A stretch of 20,729 nucleotides of DNA, taken from positions 1-20,729 of the forward strand of contig JAEEPV010000044.1 in NCBI GenBank assembly GCA_016284975.1. Direction: 5' to 3'. This DNA is from Solobacterium sp. (GTDB lineage: Bacteria; Bacillota_I; Bacilli_A; Erysipelotrichales; Erysipelotrichaceae). Each line of letters opens with the position of its first letter. The stretch's first letter is position 1. Under the pieces are notes generated by a model. It worked only from the letters and a program-made list of their open reading frames with translations. It had not been told where the DNA came from and did no database searches. Below are positions 13,979 to 20,421 of this stretch, piece after piece. A program made the position numbers and the translations under genes.

Positions 13979-16066
13979 TTACAGTGAGAACAGCATCTCT
14001 TCGTAGCTGGGGATGTGATAGAACTCTTTCGAAGCGATCACTTCATAGCGGTCGATGTTGGAACGCAGCAGATTCATCTTATCGTTGATCTCGCCATACA
14101 TCCGCCGGCCGGCCGTTTCACTGGATTTTTCCGTAAGAACATCCTGATATGCATTCTCCAGATCGAGCATATGCGTATATACCTGATCGATGAGCTTCGA
14201 TAGTTCCGCAGAGCGGTCTTTGAGAAATTTCGGCGGCTTGGAAACAGAGTTCATGGATTCCGCATAGAACTTCATTTCAGCACTCATTGCCGGCAGAACC
14301 AGCTTCCGTACCATGGACAACATCGTTTTGACTTCAATTCCCATAATGGAGACATACTGGTCTGCATAAATCGCCTTGCGGGCTGCAAGTTCTTTTTCGG
14401 TATAGATTCCAAGACTCGTTAGCATCTCAACCGTCTTCTCATCATCCAGCACATCGATGCTTTCGATGAACGAAGTGATATTCGGAAGGCCTCTGCGTCC
14501 GGCTTCTTTGACCCATTCCTGAGAATATCCATCCCCGGAGAACAGTACCCGCTTGTGGGAATCGATAATGTCACGGCAGATCTCCAGCGCTTTGGTACGC
14601 ACATCCTGCAGATACTTCAGACCTTCCAGCTGCTCACAGATCTCATTGAGAGAATCCGCCATGATGGCATTGAGCACGGTGTTGACGACCGCTGCCGACA
14701 TCGAGGAGCCAAGCATACGGAATTCAAACTTGTTGCCGGTGAAGGCGATCGGAGAAGTGCGGTTGCGGTCGGAGTTGTCGTGCGGAATATAGGACAGACC
14801 GGAGATCGGGCTGAACTCGGAACGGGAATCCTTCGGCATTTTCGCCTTGTCTCCCATATAGAGTCCATAGAGAATCTGTTCGATATAACTGCCCATATAA
14901 ATGGAGATGATTGCCGGCGGTGCTTCGCATCCGCCCAGACGATGATCATTACCGGCACTGCTTGCACTCATGCGCAGAAGCTTTGCATTCTCATCAACAG
15001 CTTTTATAAAGGCGCATACAAACGTCAGGAACCGGATATTTTCTGCCGGCTTTTCGCCCGGAGAAAACAGATTCTGACCGGTGTCGGCCACGATCGACCA
15101 GTTGTTGTGCTTGCCGGAACCGTTGATGCCTTCAAACGGCTTTTCATGAAGCAGGCAGGCCAGATTGTGTTTTTCTGCCGTACGGGTAAGGATTTCCATG
15201 ATGAGCTGGTTGTCATCCACTGCCATGTTGCAGTTGGAATATACCGGCGCCAGTTCAAACTGACCGGGAGCGACTTCGTTGTGTTCCGTCTTGGCATAGA
15301 TTCCCAGCTTCCACAGTTCGTTGTCGACGTCACTCATGAACTCCGAGACCCGTTTTGGAAGCGAACCGAAGTAGTGATCGGAAAGCTCCTGTCCTTTTGA
15401 GGCCGGAGCGCCAAACAGCGTGCGGCCGGTCAGCTTCAGATCCGGACGAAGATCAAAGTGGTTTTTATCAATCAGGAAGTATTCCTGTTCCAGTCCGACA
15501 ACCGGTGTACAGGAGCGGACATCCTTTTCACCAAGCAGATTGACCATGCGGGTGGAGGCTTCGGAAAGGGCCTTGATGGATTTCAGAAGCGGATCTTTCT
15601 TGTCCAGAGATTCTCCGTTGTAAGAAACAAATACGGTCGGAATGCAGAGAACGTTGTCCTTGATGAACGCCGGGCTGGTCACATCCCAGTAGGTATAGCC
15701 TCTGGCTTCAAACGTGGCACGCAGACCGCCGCTTGGAAAACTGGACGCATCCGGTTCGCCCTTGATGAGATTCTTTCCGGAAAAGTGTGTCATCGGCTCG
15801 CCGTTACTGTCAGGATCAATAAACGCATCGTGCTTTTCCGCAGTCGTTCCGGTCAGAGGCTGGAACCAGTGCGTATAATGGGTGGCGCCATTTTCCAGTG
15901 CCCAGCGCTTCATGGCGTGGGCGATGGAGTCGGCTGTCGGACGATCCAGTGTCCCTTCATTCGCAACGGTTTTTTTCCAGGAAAGATAGACCGGCTTTGG
16001 AAGACGTTCCTTCATGGTGGATTCTGAGAATACCAGTGAACCAAATTCTTCAAAAGGCTTTTCCAT
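13979..16066 (-). CDS. glnN: Glutamine synthetase type III
   Basis: A 695-residue enzyme forming glutamine from glutamate and ammonia with ATP. The length and sequence identify type III, not the 440-470-residue type I. Marks are EGTLDRPTADSIAHAMKRWA and THYTHWFQPLTGTTAEKHDAF (type III N-terminal region), VGLEQEYFLID, EVAPGQFELAPVY, the ATP-site INGSGKHNNWS, GCEAPPAI, and RNRTSPIAFTGNKFEFRM. The C-terminal third is the type III helical extension. I start at the ATG of MEKPFEEF, with AAGGGG about 10 bases upstream; an in-frame TTG two codons earlier is less likely. The upstream spacer contains a long AT-rich inverted repeat. Transcribed alone toward a bidirectional terminator; the preceding NifU-like gene has its own terminator. 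Confidence 0.96.
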   Translation of the reverse strand: MEKPFEEFGSLVFSESTMKERLPKPVYLSWKKTVANEGTLDRPTADSIAHAMKRWALENGATHYTHWFQPLTGTTAEKHDAFIDPDSNGEPMTHFSGKNLIKGEPDASSFPSGGLRATFEARGYTYWDVTSPAFIKDNVLCIPTVFVSYNGESLDKKDPLLKSIKALSEASTRMVNLLGEKDVRSCTPVVGLEQEYFLIDKNHFDLRPDLKLTGRTLFGAPASKGQELSDHYFGSLPKRVSEFMSDVDNELWKLGIYAKTEHNEVAPGQFELAPVYSNCNMAVDDNQLIMEILTRTAEKHNLACLLHEKPFEGINGSGKHNNWSIVADTGQNLFSPGEKPAENIRFLTFVCAFIKAVDENAKLLRMSASSAGNDHRLGGCEAPPAIISIYMGSYIEQILYGLYMGDKAKMPKDSRSEFSPISGLSYIPHDNSDRNRTSPIAFTGNKFEFRMLGSSMSAAVVNTVLNAIMADSLNEICEQLEGLKYLQDVRTKALEICRDIIDSHKRVLFSGDGYSQEWVKEAGRRGLPNITSFIESIDVLDDEKTVEMLTSLGIYTEKELAARKAIYADQYVSIMGIEVKTMLSMVRKLVLPAMSAEMKFYAESMNSVSKPPKFLKDRSAELSKLIDQVYTHMLDLENAYQDVLTEKSSETAGRRMYGEINDKMNLLRSNIDRYEVIASKEFYHIPSYEEMLFSL

Positions 16067-16155
16067 AATCAAATTTCCCCTTTATGGGTTTATTTTGAAC
16101 TTAAAATTCAGAAAAGCAATCAAAAACCCGAAAATATCTTAAAAAATGAAGAAAA

Positions 16156-16184
16156 AAATCAAATTTCAGCACGAAATCTGATTT
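16156..16184 (-). repeat. AT-rich inverted repeat upstream of glnN
   Basis: AAATCAAATTTC at 16156-16167 is an inverted copy of GAAATCTGATTT at 16173-16184, 11 of 12 pairs plus one G-U if RNA, with a 5-base loop. Read toward glnN it is followed by a T run, so it could be a weak terminator or attenuator; as DNA it could be an operator. The segment ATCAAATTTC recurs close to the glnN start at 16067-16076. It does not fit the GlnR operator pattern TGTNA-N7-TNACA. Confidence 0.55.
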
Positions 16185-16218
16185 TATGTCGGAGATTTGA
16201 TGTTTTTTGTGTGAAAGA

Positions 16219-16244
16219 AGAAAAAAATTCGCGTTTCCGCGAAT
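16219..16244 (-). terminator. Terminator of the NifU-like gene
   Basis: On the minus strand ATTCGCG and CGCGAAT form a perfect 7-bp stem around a GAAA tetraloop, followed by TTTTTT. It overlaps the stop codon. Confidence 0.93.
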
Positions 16245-16555
16245 CAATACCAGGAATATCCGCTGCCGTTGCCGACACCGTAACCGTCATATCCTGCCGG
16301 AGAATCCAGCTTTACTTCCTTTACCTCCGGAACCTCATCCAGCAGAATTGCCTGGATGCCGTCGGTCAGCGTTGCGTCAAGCGCCATACAGCCGGCGCAT
16401 GCGCCAAGCATACGTACGGTGACAACACCGTCCTGAAAATCAACCAGTTCCACATCGCCGCCGTCCTGCTGAATATAGGGACGGATCTTGTTGATCGTTT
16501 TTTCAATACGTTCCAGCACATCGCTTGAAACCGTGTTCTTTTCCTGTTCACTCAT
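16244..16555 (-). CDS. NifU-like C-terminal domain protein (Fe-S cluster carrier)
   Basis: A 103-residue protein made of a single NifU C-terminal domain (Nfu type), which carries or delivers iron-sulphur clusters. Visible are INKIRPYIQQDGGDVELVDF, VVTVRMLGACAGC with the cluster-binding CxxC, and the helix after it (TLTDGIQAILLDEVPEVKEV). An unusual tail rich in glycine and tyrosine (about the last 17 residues, ending GYSWY) follows the domain. Start ATG 16555 has AAAGAGG nine bases upstream, and the frame upstream runs into the neighbouring gene. It follows the PAP2-like gene by 22 bases, so the two form an operon ending at the GNRA-loop terminator. Confidence 0.9.
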   Translation of the reverse strand: MSEQEKNTVSSDVLERIEKTINKIRPYIQQDGGDVELVDFQDGVVTVRMLGACAGCMALDATLTDGIQAILLDEVPEVKEVKLDSPAGYDGYGVGNGSGYSWY

Positions 16556-16577
16556 TGTTCTATGCCTCTTTATTTCA

Positions 16578-17033
16578 TTACAGACCAAAATGGAAGATCA
16601 GTGCAATCATGATGCCAAGCACCAGACCGCCGAAGATTTCCTTCCATTTATGACCCAGTACTTCTTTCAGTTTTGTCTGATAGATCGGATCATCAAACTC
16701 GGTATGCAGGTTTTCCTGAACATCCTTTACCAGCTGCTGGGTAACCCGAATGTTCTGTCCGCTATAATAACGCACATTTGCGGCATCGTAAATTACAATG
16801 ACCGCAAGTGCCATCGTTACTGCAAAGATCGTGGAACTGAACCGTTCCTGCAGTCCTACGGACATTGCCAGAGCACTGACCAGTGCCGTATGTGAGCTGG
16901 GCATTCCGCCGCTGTCGATCAGAAGCTGCAGCTTCCACTTCCGATGCCGTATATAATAGATAATCGGTTTCAGCAGCTGCGCAAGAAGCGCAGACAGAAT
17001 TGCTGACCAGAATGGATACATCGACTTAATCAT
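16578..17033 (-). CDS. Divergent PAP2-family membrane protein (YuiD-like)
   Basis: A 151-residue membrane protein of the DUF212/YuiD branch of acid-phosphatase/vanadium haloperoxidase relatives. Signatures are QLLKPIIYY near the N-terminus, LLIDSGGMPSSHTALVSALA with the PSSH motif, YDAANVRYYSGQ, and a final GHKWKEIFGGLVLGIMIALI. Hydrophobic segments fall at about residues 8-25, 48-65, 73-90 and 130-150. The cellular substrate of this family is not established. Start ATG 17033 is supported by GTGAGG 8 bases upstream. It is the first gene of an operon with the NifU-like gene and has a candidate extended -10 promoter. Confidence 0.88.
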   Translation of the reverse strand: MIKSMYPFWSAILSALLAQLLKPIIYYIRHRKWKLQLLIDSGGMPSSHTALVSALAMSVGLQERFSSTIFAVTMALAVIVIYDAANVRYYSGQNIRVTQQLVKDVQENLHTEFDDPIYQTKLKEVLGHKWKEIFGGLVLGIMIALIFHFGL

Positions 17034-17050
17034 TTCTAACCTCACATGGA

Positions 17051-17059
17051 AGTATATCA
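17051..17059 (-). promoter_or_regulatory. Extended -10 promoter of the PAP2/NifU-like operon
   Basis: On the minus strand TGATATACT, that is TG-n-TATACT, about 18 bases before the ATG. No good -35 is present, as is usual for extended -10 promoters. Confidence 0.5.
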
Positions 17060-17166
17060 CAACAGCCGCAGTACGTAAGGTTCATGGGAGCATTTGAGAT
17101 GACAAAGTCGTTATTCGAATACCCACATGAAATAGAAGTAGTGTAAAATTACGGATAGGAGTAAAA

Positions 17167-17538
17167 ATGCAATATCGTATCGGACAGACAGCAGAAGGCA
17201 AAGTAACCGGCATTCAGCCTTACGGGGCATTTGTAATGCTGGATCGGCAGACCAGCGGACTGATTCATATTTCTGAAATCAGTGACGGGTATGTCAGGGA
17301 TATCAGCCGGTATGTTAAAGTTGGAGATACGGTTACCGTCAAAATCATCGATTTTGACGCAGCTGCAGGTCAGGCGCGGCTTTCTCTGAAAGCGCTGCAT
17401 CACACGAATTCCAGAAGCCGCAGAAGACCAATGAATCGAAAGGCGGAGCTGCCGCCGAATCACATCGGATTTTCTTCCATCGCAGCAATGATGGAACAAT
17501 GGATCCTGGAGTCAGAAGAAGGAGATAACAGAAAATGA
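17167..17538 (+). CDS. S1 RNA-binding domain protein (general stress protein 13/CvfD-like)
   Basis: A 123-residue protein. Residues 3-78 form one S1 domain (IGQTAEGKVTGIQPYGAFVM, GLIHISEIS, VGDTVTVKIIDFD, ARLSLKAL). This is followed by a basic, arginine-rich linker (SRSRRRPMNRK) and a short tail with FSSIAAMMEQWILESEE, a pattern typical of the Bacillota general stress protein 13 group. Such proteins bind RNA or ribosomes and act post-transcriptionally. The Shine-Dalgarno AGGAG lies about 6 bases before the ATG. The stop shares four bases (ATGA) with the start of pgi, so the two are probably coupled in translation. Confidence 0.9.
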   Translation: MQYRIGQTAEGKVTGIQPYGAFVMLDRQTSGLIHISEISDGYVRDISRYVKVGDTVTVKIIDFDAAAGQARLSLKALHHTNSRSRRRPMNRKAELPPNHIGFSSIAAMMEQWILESEEGDNRK

Positions 17539-18812
17539 TGAAACTAGATTCCACACAGGCATTCCTGAGAGAAGACATTGAGTCTTATCAGAAGGAGGTC
17601 AGCCGCATCCACAAGATGATTCATGAGAAGTCTGGCGAAGGAAATGACAGACTTGGCTGGGTCGACTGGGCTGAAACGTATGACAAGGAAGAATTTGATC
17701 GGATGATCAGGATTGCGGAAAAGCTGAAAGATAAGACAGACTGCGTCGTTGTCTGCGGTATCGGCGGATCCTATCTTGGCGCACGCGCTGCGATCGAAAT
17801 GATTCAGGGTCTTTACCCGGATAATGACAAAGAAGTTGTTTTCGTGGGAAATACCTTCTCCAGTACTTATATCAGCCAGGTGCTGAATCATATCAAAGAT
17901 AAGAATGTTGTTCTCAATGTTATTTCGAAGTCCGGAACAACGACGGAAACAGCACTTGCGTTCCGTCTTCTGAAACAGTTCATGGAACGTAAATACGGCA
18001 AGGAAGAGTGCCGTGAACGAATTCTTGCGACAACCGATAAGGCAAAAGGAACCCTGAAGGCGCTCGCGGATAAAGAAGGTTATGAGACCTTCGTCATTCC
18101 GGATGATATCGGAGGCCGTTACTCCGTAATGACACCGGTAGGTCTTCTGCCGATGGCTCTGATGGGAATCGATATCAACGAAGTCATGAATGGCTTCAAG
18201 GCTGCCTACATCGATCTGAAGACAGATGATCTCAGACAAAATGATGCGTATCGTTATGCGGTAGCCCGCCGGATTCTGCAGAATCAGGGTTATAACGTTG
18301 AAATGTTTGTGACCTATGAACCGCAGCTGCAGTGTCTGGGCGAATGGTTCAAGCAGCTGATGGGTGAATCCGAAGGCAAGCACGGAAAAGGTGTTCTGCC
18401 GGATTCTGCAACTTTCTCTACTGATCTGCATTCCCTCGGCCAGTTTATTCAGCAGGGCAATAAGATTCTCTTTGAAACACTGCTGAAGGTCGAAAAACCG
18501 ACATTGGACGCAATCGTTCCGTCCGATCCGGAAAATACCGACACGATGAACTATCTGGCAGGCAAGAAGCTTGACTGGATCAATAAGATGGCGATGAAGG
18601 GAACACTGGCAGCACATGTTGAGACCGGCGGTGTTCCGAACCTGGTGATCGATATGCCGGATATGAGTGCATTCTCATTCGGTTATCAGTGCTACTGGTT
18701 CTTTAAGGCAACTGCCATGACCTGCTACATGCTGGATATCAATCCGTTTGATCAGCCGGGTGTTGAGGTCTACAAGAAAAACATGTTCCGTCTGCTTGGA
18801 AAACCCGAATGA
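17535..18812 (+). CDS. pgi: Glucose-6-phosphate isomerase
   Basis: A 425-residue glycolytic enzyme interconverting glucose 6-phosphate and fructose 6-phosphate. Marks are VVCGIGGSYLGARA (around 72-85), the phosphate-binding SKSGTTTETA at 131-140, GGRYSVMTPVGLLP, and GEWFKQLMGESEGK with the likely catalytic E280. These are followed by the late family signature DLHSLGQFIQQG and the lysine region near the C-terminus (NPFDQPGVEVYKKNM). The length is typical of the short Bacillota form. Two consecutive ATG codons begin the gene; the first overlaps the S1 gene and has GGAGAT upstream. It is the last clearly chromosomal gene before the base composition drops. Confidence 0.96.
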   Translation: MMKLDSTQAFLREDIESYQKEVSRIHKMIHEKSGEGNDRLGWVDWAETYDKEEFDRMIRIAEKLKDKTDCVVVCGIGGSYLGARAAIEMIQGLYPDNDKEVVFVGNTFSSTYISQVLNHIKDKNVVLNVISKSGTTTETALAFRLLKQFMERKYGKEECRERILATTDKAKGTLKALADKEGYETFVIPDDIGGRYSVMTPVGLLPMALMGIDINEVMNGFKAAYIDLKTDDLRQNDAYRYAVARRILQNQGYNVEMFVTYEPQLQCLGEWFKQLMGESEGKHGKGVLPDSATFSTDLHSLGQFIQQGNKILFETLLKVEKPTLDAIVPSDPENTDTMNYLAGKKLDWINKMAMKGTLAAHVETGGVPNLVIDMPDMSAFSFGYQCYWFFKATAMTCYMLDINPFDQPGVEVYKKNMFRLLGKPE

Positions 18813-18831
18813 ACGGAAATGCAAAACGAAA

Positions 18832-18853
18832 AAACCGCATAAAATAGCGGTTT
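18832..18853 (+). terminator. Hairpin after pgi lacking a T run
   Basis: AAACCGC at 18832-18838 pairs perfectly with GCGGTTT at 18847-18853. The bases that follow (ACAAAGGG) are not T-rich beyond the stem, so termination may be weak. A junction with inserted DNA here would explain the missing T run. Confidence 0.5.
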
Positions 18854-18872
18854 ACAAAGGGTTTCGGTTTTT

Positions 18873-18930
18873 CACTGGGGTTTGAAAAATGGCACTACTG
18901 TTTCCGAAAAACAGTATAAATAACCCAGTG
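18873..18930. repeat. Nested inverted repeats, possible recombination or transfer site
   Basis: Outer arms CACTGGG(G)TT at 18873-18882 and AACCCAGTG at 18922-18930 enclose a second perfect palindrome, ACTGTTT at 18897-18903 and AAACAGT at 18909-18915. Both arms of the outer pair have no gene or T run with them, so a simple terminator is unlikely. The position, just inside the composition change, suits an attachment or integrase-arm region, but no direct-repeat partner can be seen. Confidence 0.5.
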
Positions 18931-18994
18931 AATAGGAAAAGCAAAAGAAAAAGCCTAACCCAACGATAAGGTGAAAAAATTGGAGGTATAGACT

Positions 18995-19591
18995 ATGGCA
19001 ACGATTTTCACAATTGTATTTCTGCTGGCTCTTATTGCTTGCATTGTTTTCTTCATTAAGAGTGGAAAACTGAAAAAGGCGGGGCAAGATAATTCCCAAG
19101 CCAAGAAAACTGCTTTCATTTGTTTGGGGGTTGCTCTGGTGTCATTTATTATTGTCGGTTTAAGTCCAGCCCCTAAGGCAAAAGAACAGACAGAAACACC
19201 TGCAACAAATACTCCTGCTGAAACCACAGAAACTGCCGAAACAGAAACGAAAACAGAAACCGAAGAAAAGCCTACGATTGTTATTACTGCTGGCGAAAAG
19301 GGCGAATATGGGCAAGATTTGGTTCTAAATGCTGGAACTGATATGGCAGATGAAGTCATTGGCTATTTTGTACCTGTTGGCACCTATGAAATCACGAATA
19401 ACGGGGAATATATGACCCAAGTTAATGTTTATAAGAATGAAGTAAACAAAACAGATGATGGTTGGGAAGAATGGGCAGATGGAAAGGTTGAAAGACTGGA
19501 CATTGGCGAAACTAAGACAATCACTATTGAAGATGGTTATTTTGTGAATGTTGATGAACCCGCAAAGATTACTCTTGTTCAAGTTAATTGA
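18995..19591 (+). CDS. Unrecognised membrane protein with two N-terminal helices and an external domain
   Basis: A 198-residue protein with GGAGG 8 bases before the ATG. Two hydrophobic helices (residues 2-22 and about 41-59) form a hairpin separated by a basic, lysine-rich loop. They are followed by a low-complexity linker of T, E, A and P (about 60-90, with repeated ETETKTE-like units). A soluble C-terminal domain follows, probably beta-rich, with YGQDLVLNAGTDMADEVIGY, VPVGTYEITNNGEYM and DIGETKTITIEDGYFVNV. The phrases on continuing a presented value (VPVGTYEITN, DGYFVNV) recall small secreted immunoglobulin-like or DUF4352-style domains, but I cannot assign a family. Both termini of the second domain probably face the same side, outside. 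It has its own strong terminator and is likely cargo of the mobile element. Confidence 0.75.
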   Translation: MATIFTIVFLLALIACIVFFIKSGKLKKAGQDNSQAKKTAFICLGVALVSFIIVGLSPAPKAKEQTETPATNTPAETTETAETETKTETEEKPTIVITAGEKGEYGQDLVLNAGTDMADEVIGYFVPVGTYEITNNGEYMTQVNVYKNEVNKTDDGWEEWADGKVERLDIGETKTITIEDGYFVNVDEPAKITLVQVN

Positions 19592-19619
19592 CCTAATAGA
19601 ACAATAGATTTCAGTATTT

Positions 19620-19655
19620 GAGCCGAGCGTTGAAAAGCGTTCGGTTCTTTTTTTT
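19620..19655 (+). terminator. Terminator of the two-helix membrane protein gene
   Basis: GAGCCGAGCG at 19620-19629 pairs with CGTTCGGTTC ending at 19647 (G-U pairs included), followed by eight T. Confidence 0.92.
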
Positions 19656-19703
19656 GCGAAATTTTAAAAAAAACACCAGATTTACTTTCTAAAAAAATTT
19701 TTT

Positions 19704-19733
19704 TTGACATAATAACCAAGACATTTTGAGAAT
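19704..19733 (+). promoter_or_regulatory. Candidate promoter of the transfer-like genes
   Basis: A perfect TTGACA at 19704-19709 with a weak -10 GAGAAT 18 bases later. If used, the transcript begins close to the left arm of the alternating hairpins, leaving a leader of about 100 bases before the first gene. Confidence 0.4.
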
Positions 19734-19801
19734 TCCCTTTTCAGAATGTAGTTCTGCTTGGGAAGTGATTTTCTTTTTTGAAAACAATGGCAACACTTCC
19801 C
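19733..19801 (+). promoter_or_regulatory. Mutually exclusive hairpins in a leader (attenuator or transfer-origin candidate)
   Basis: Hairpin 1: TTCCC 19733-19737 with GGGAA 19760-19764, enclosing CAGAA/TTCTG at 19742-19746 and 19752-19756. Hairpin 2: GGGAAGTG 19760-19767 with CACTTCCC 19794-19801, enclosing TTTTC/GAAAA. GGGAA is shared, so only one can form at a time, as in attenuators. A T-rich run (CTGCTTTTTC) follows. The first gene starts at 19836 after GGAG. Confidence 0.6.
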
Positions 19802-19835
19802 CTGCTTTTTCTATCGTGTGTTTTGGAGTACGACA

Positions 19836-20078
19836 ATGAATAAATTTAAATTTACAATCAAGTATTTTTCCCCGACTGATTTTGTTCTTTCAATGTCTGA
19901 AACAGAAAGTTCTACTGACTATCAGACAGCGGAAGAAATAGCAAGCATTTTAGTTTATGCGAACAATTCGGGCGGGCTTACGCAGTATTTTGAGAACTTA
20001 TTTAATCTCTATAACTGCGACTTTCAAAAGTCCTATCTAATCGTAGGCGATTTAACGCTAAAAAAGGAGAGCGTTTAG
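19836..20078 (+). CDS. Small protein of unknown function, first gene of a transfer-like cluster
   Basis: An 80-residue acidic protein with GGAG 7-8 bases before the ATG. I prefer this ATG to the in-frame GTG at 19818, which would sit upstream of the Shine-Dalgarno. No signal peptide or membrane helix is present. Recognisable chunks such as FTIKYFSPTDFVLSMSETES and NNSGGLTQYFENLFNLYNC do not identify a family for me. The AT-rich codon use matches its neighbours and not the chromosomal genes. It lies four bases before the next gene, and its mRNA carries a long alternating-hairpin leader, so it is probably the leading gene of an operon of the mobile element. Confidence 0.72.
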   Translation: MNKFKFTIKYFSPTDFVLSMSETESSTDYQTAEEIASILVYANNSGGLTQYFENLFNLYNCDFQKSYLIVGDLTLKKESV

Positions 20079-20082
20079 AGAA

Positions 20083-20421
20083 ATGAAATTAAAAGAGTTT
20101 AAGAATGAAATTCAGATTAAGGTTCAAGAGTTTTTTAATGGTAAAGAATTAACTATTGCGGGTGCAAAGTATAACGAAGAAAAAAAGGCAATTGTTCTGT
20201 CAGTGGTTATCACAAAAGATTTGACAAAGTATGACGACCCAAAGACAACGAATTTATTTGAAAAATTCACCTGTACAATTCCTAACAGCAAGGAAGAAGA
20301 TTTGCCGAAATATCGTTTATCACAAAAAATAAAATTTGCCAAAATTGATAAAGCAACAATTTGGGGTCAATACAGCAATAATTTGTCAATGGTTGCTTCT
20401 GTATTGCCTGTTAACGAATGA
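20083..20421 (+). CDS. Small unrecognised protein, possible ICE transfer-module member
   Basis: A 112-residue soluble protein following the previous gene by four bases, with AAGGAGAG upstream. Parts such as ELTIAGAKYNEEKKAIVLSV, TKYDDPKTTNLFEKFTCTIP and RLSQKIKFAKIDKATIWGQ alternate hydrophobic strands and charged turns, which suggests a small beta-barrel or OB-like fold. The YdcP/DUF961-type proteins near the start of ICE transfer modules have a similar size and position, but the sequence match is too weak to claim. It shares four bases (ATGA) with the next gene, so the genes are translated together. Confidence 0.72.
   Translation: MKLKEFKNEIQIKVQEFFNGKELTIAGAKYNEEKKAIVLSVVITKDLTKYDDPKTTNLFEKFTCTIPNSKEEDLPKYRLSQKIKFAKIDKATIWGQYSNNLSMVASVLPVNE

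Noticed and set aside
14555..15400. Open frame of 281 codons on the plus strand inside glnN
   Set aside because: Antisense to conserved glutamine synthetase motifs; no ribosome site.
17544..18617. Open frame of 357 codons antisense to pgi
   Set aside because: Shadow of pgi; no start signal and no motifs.
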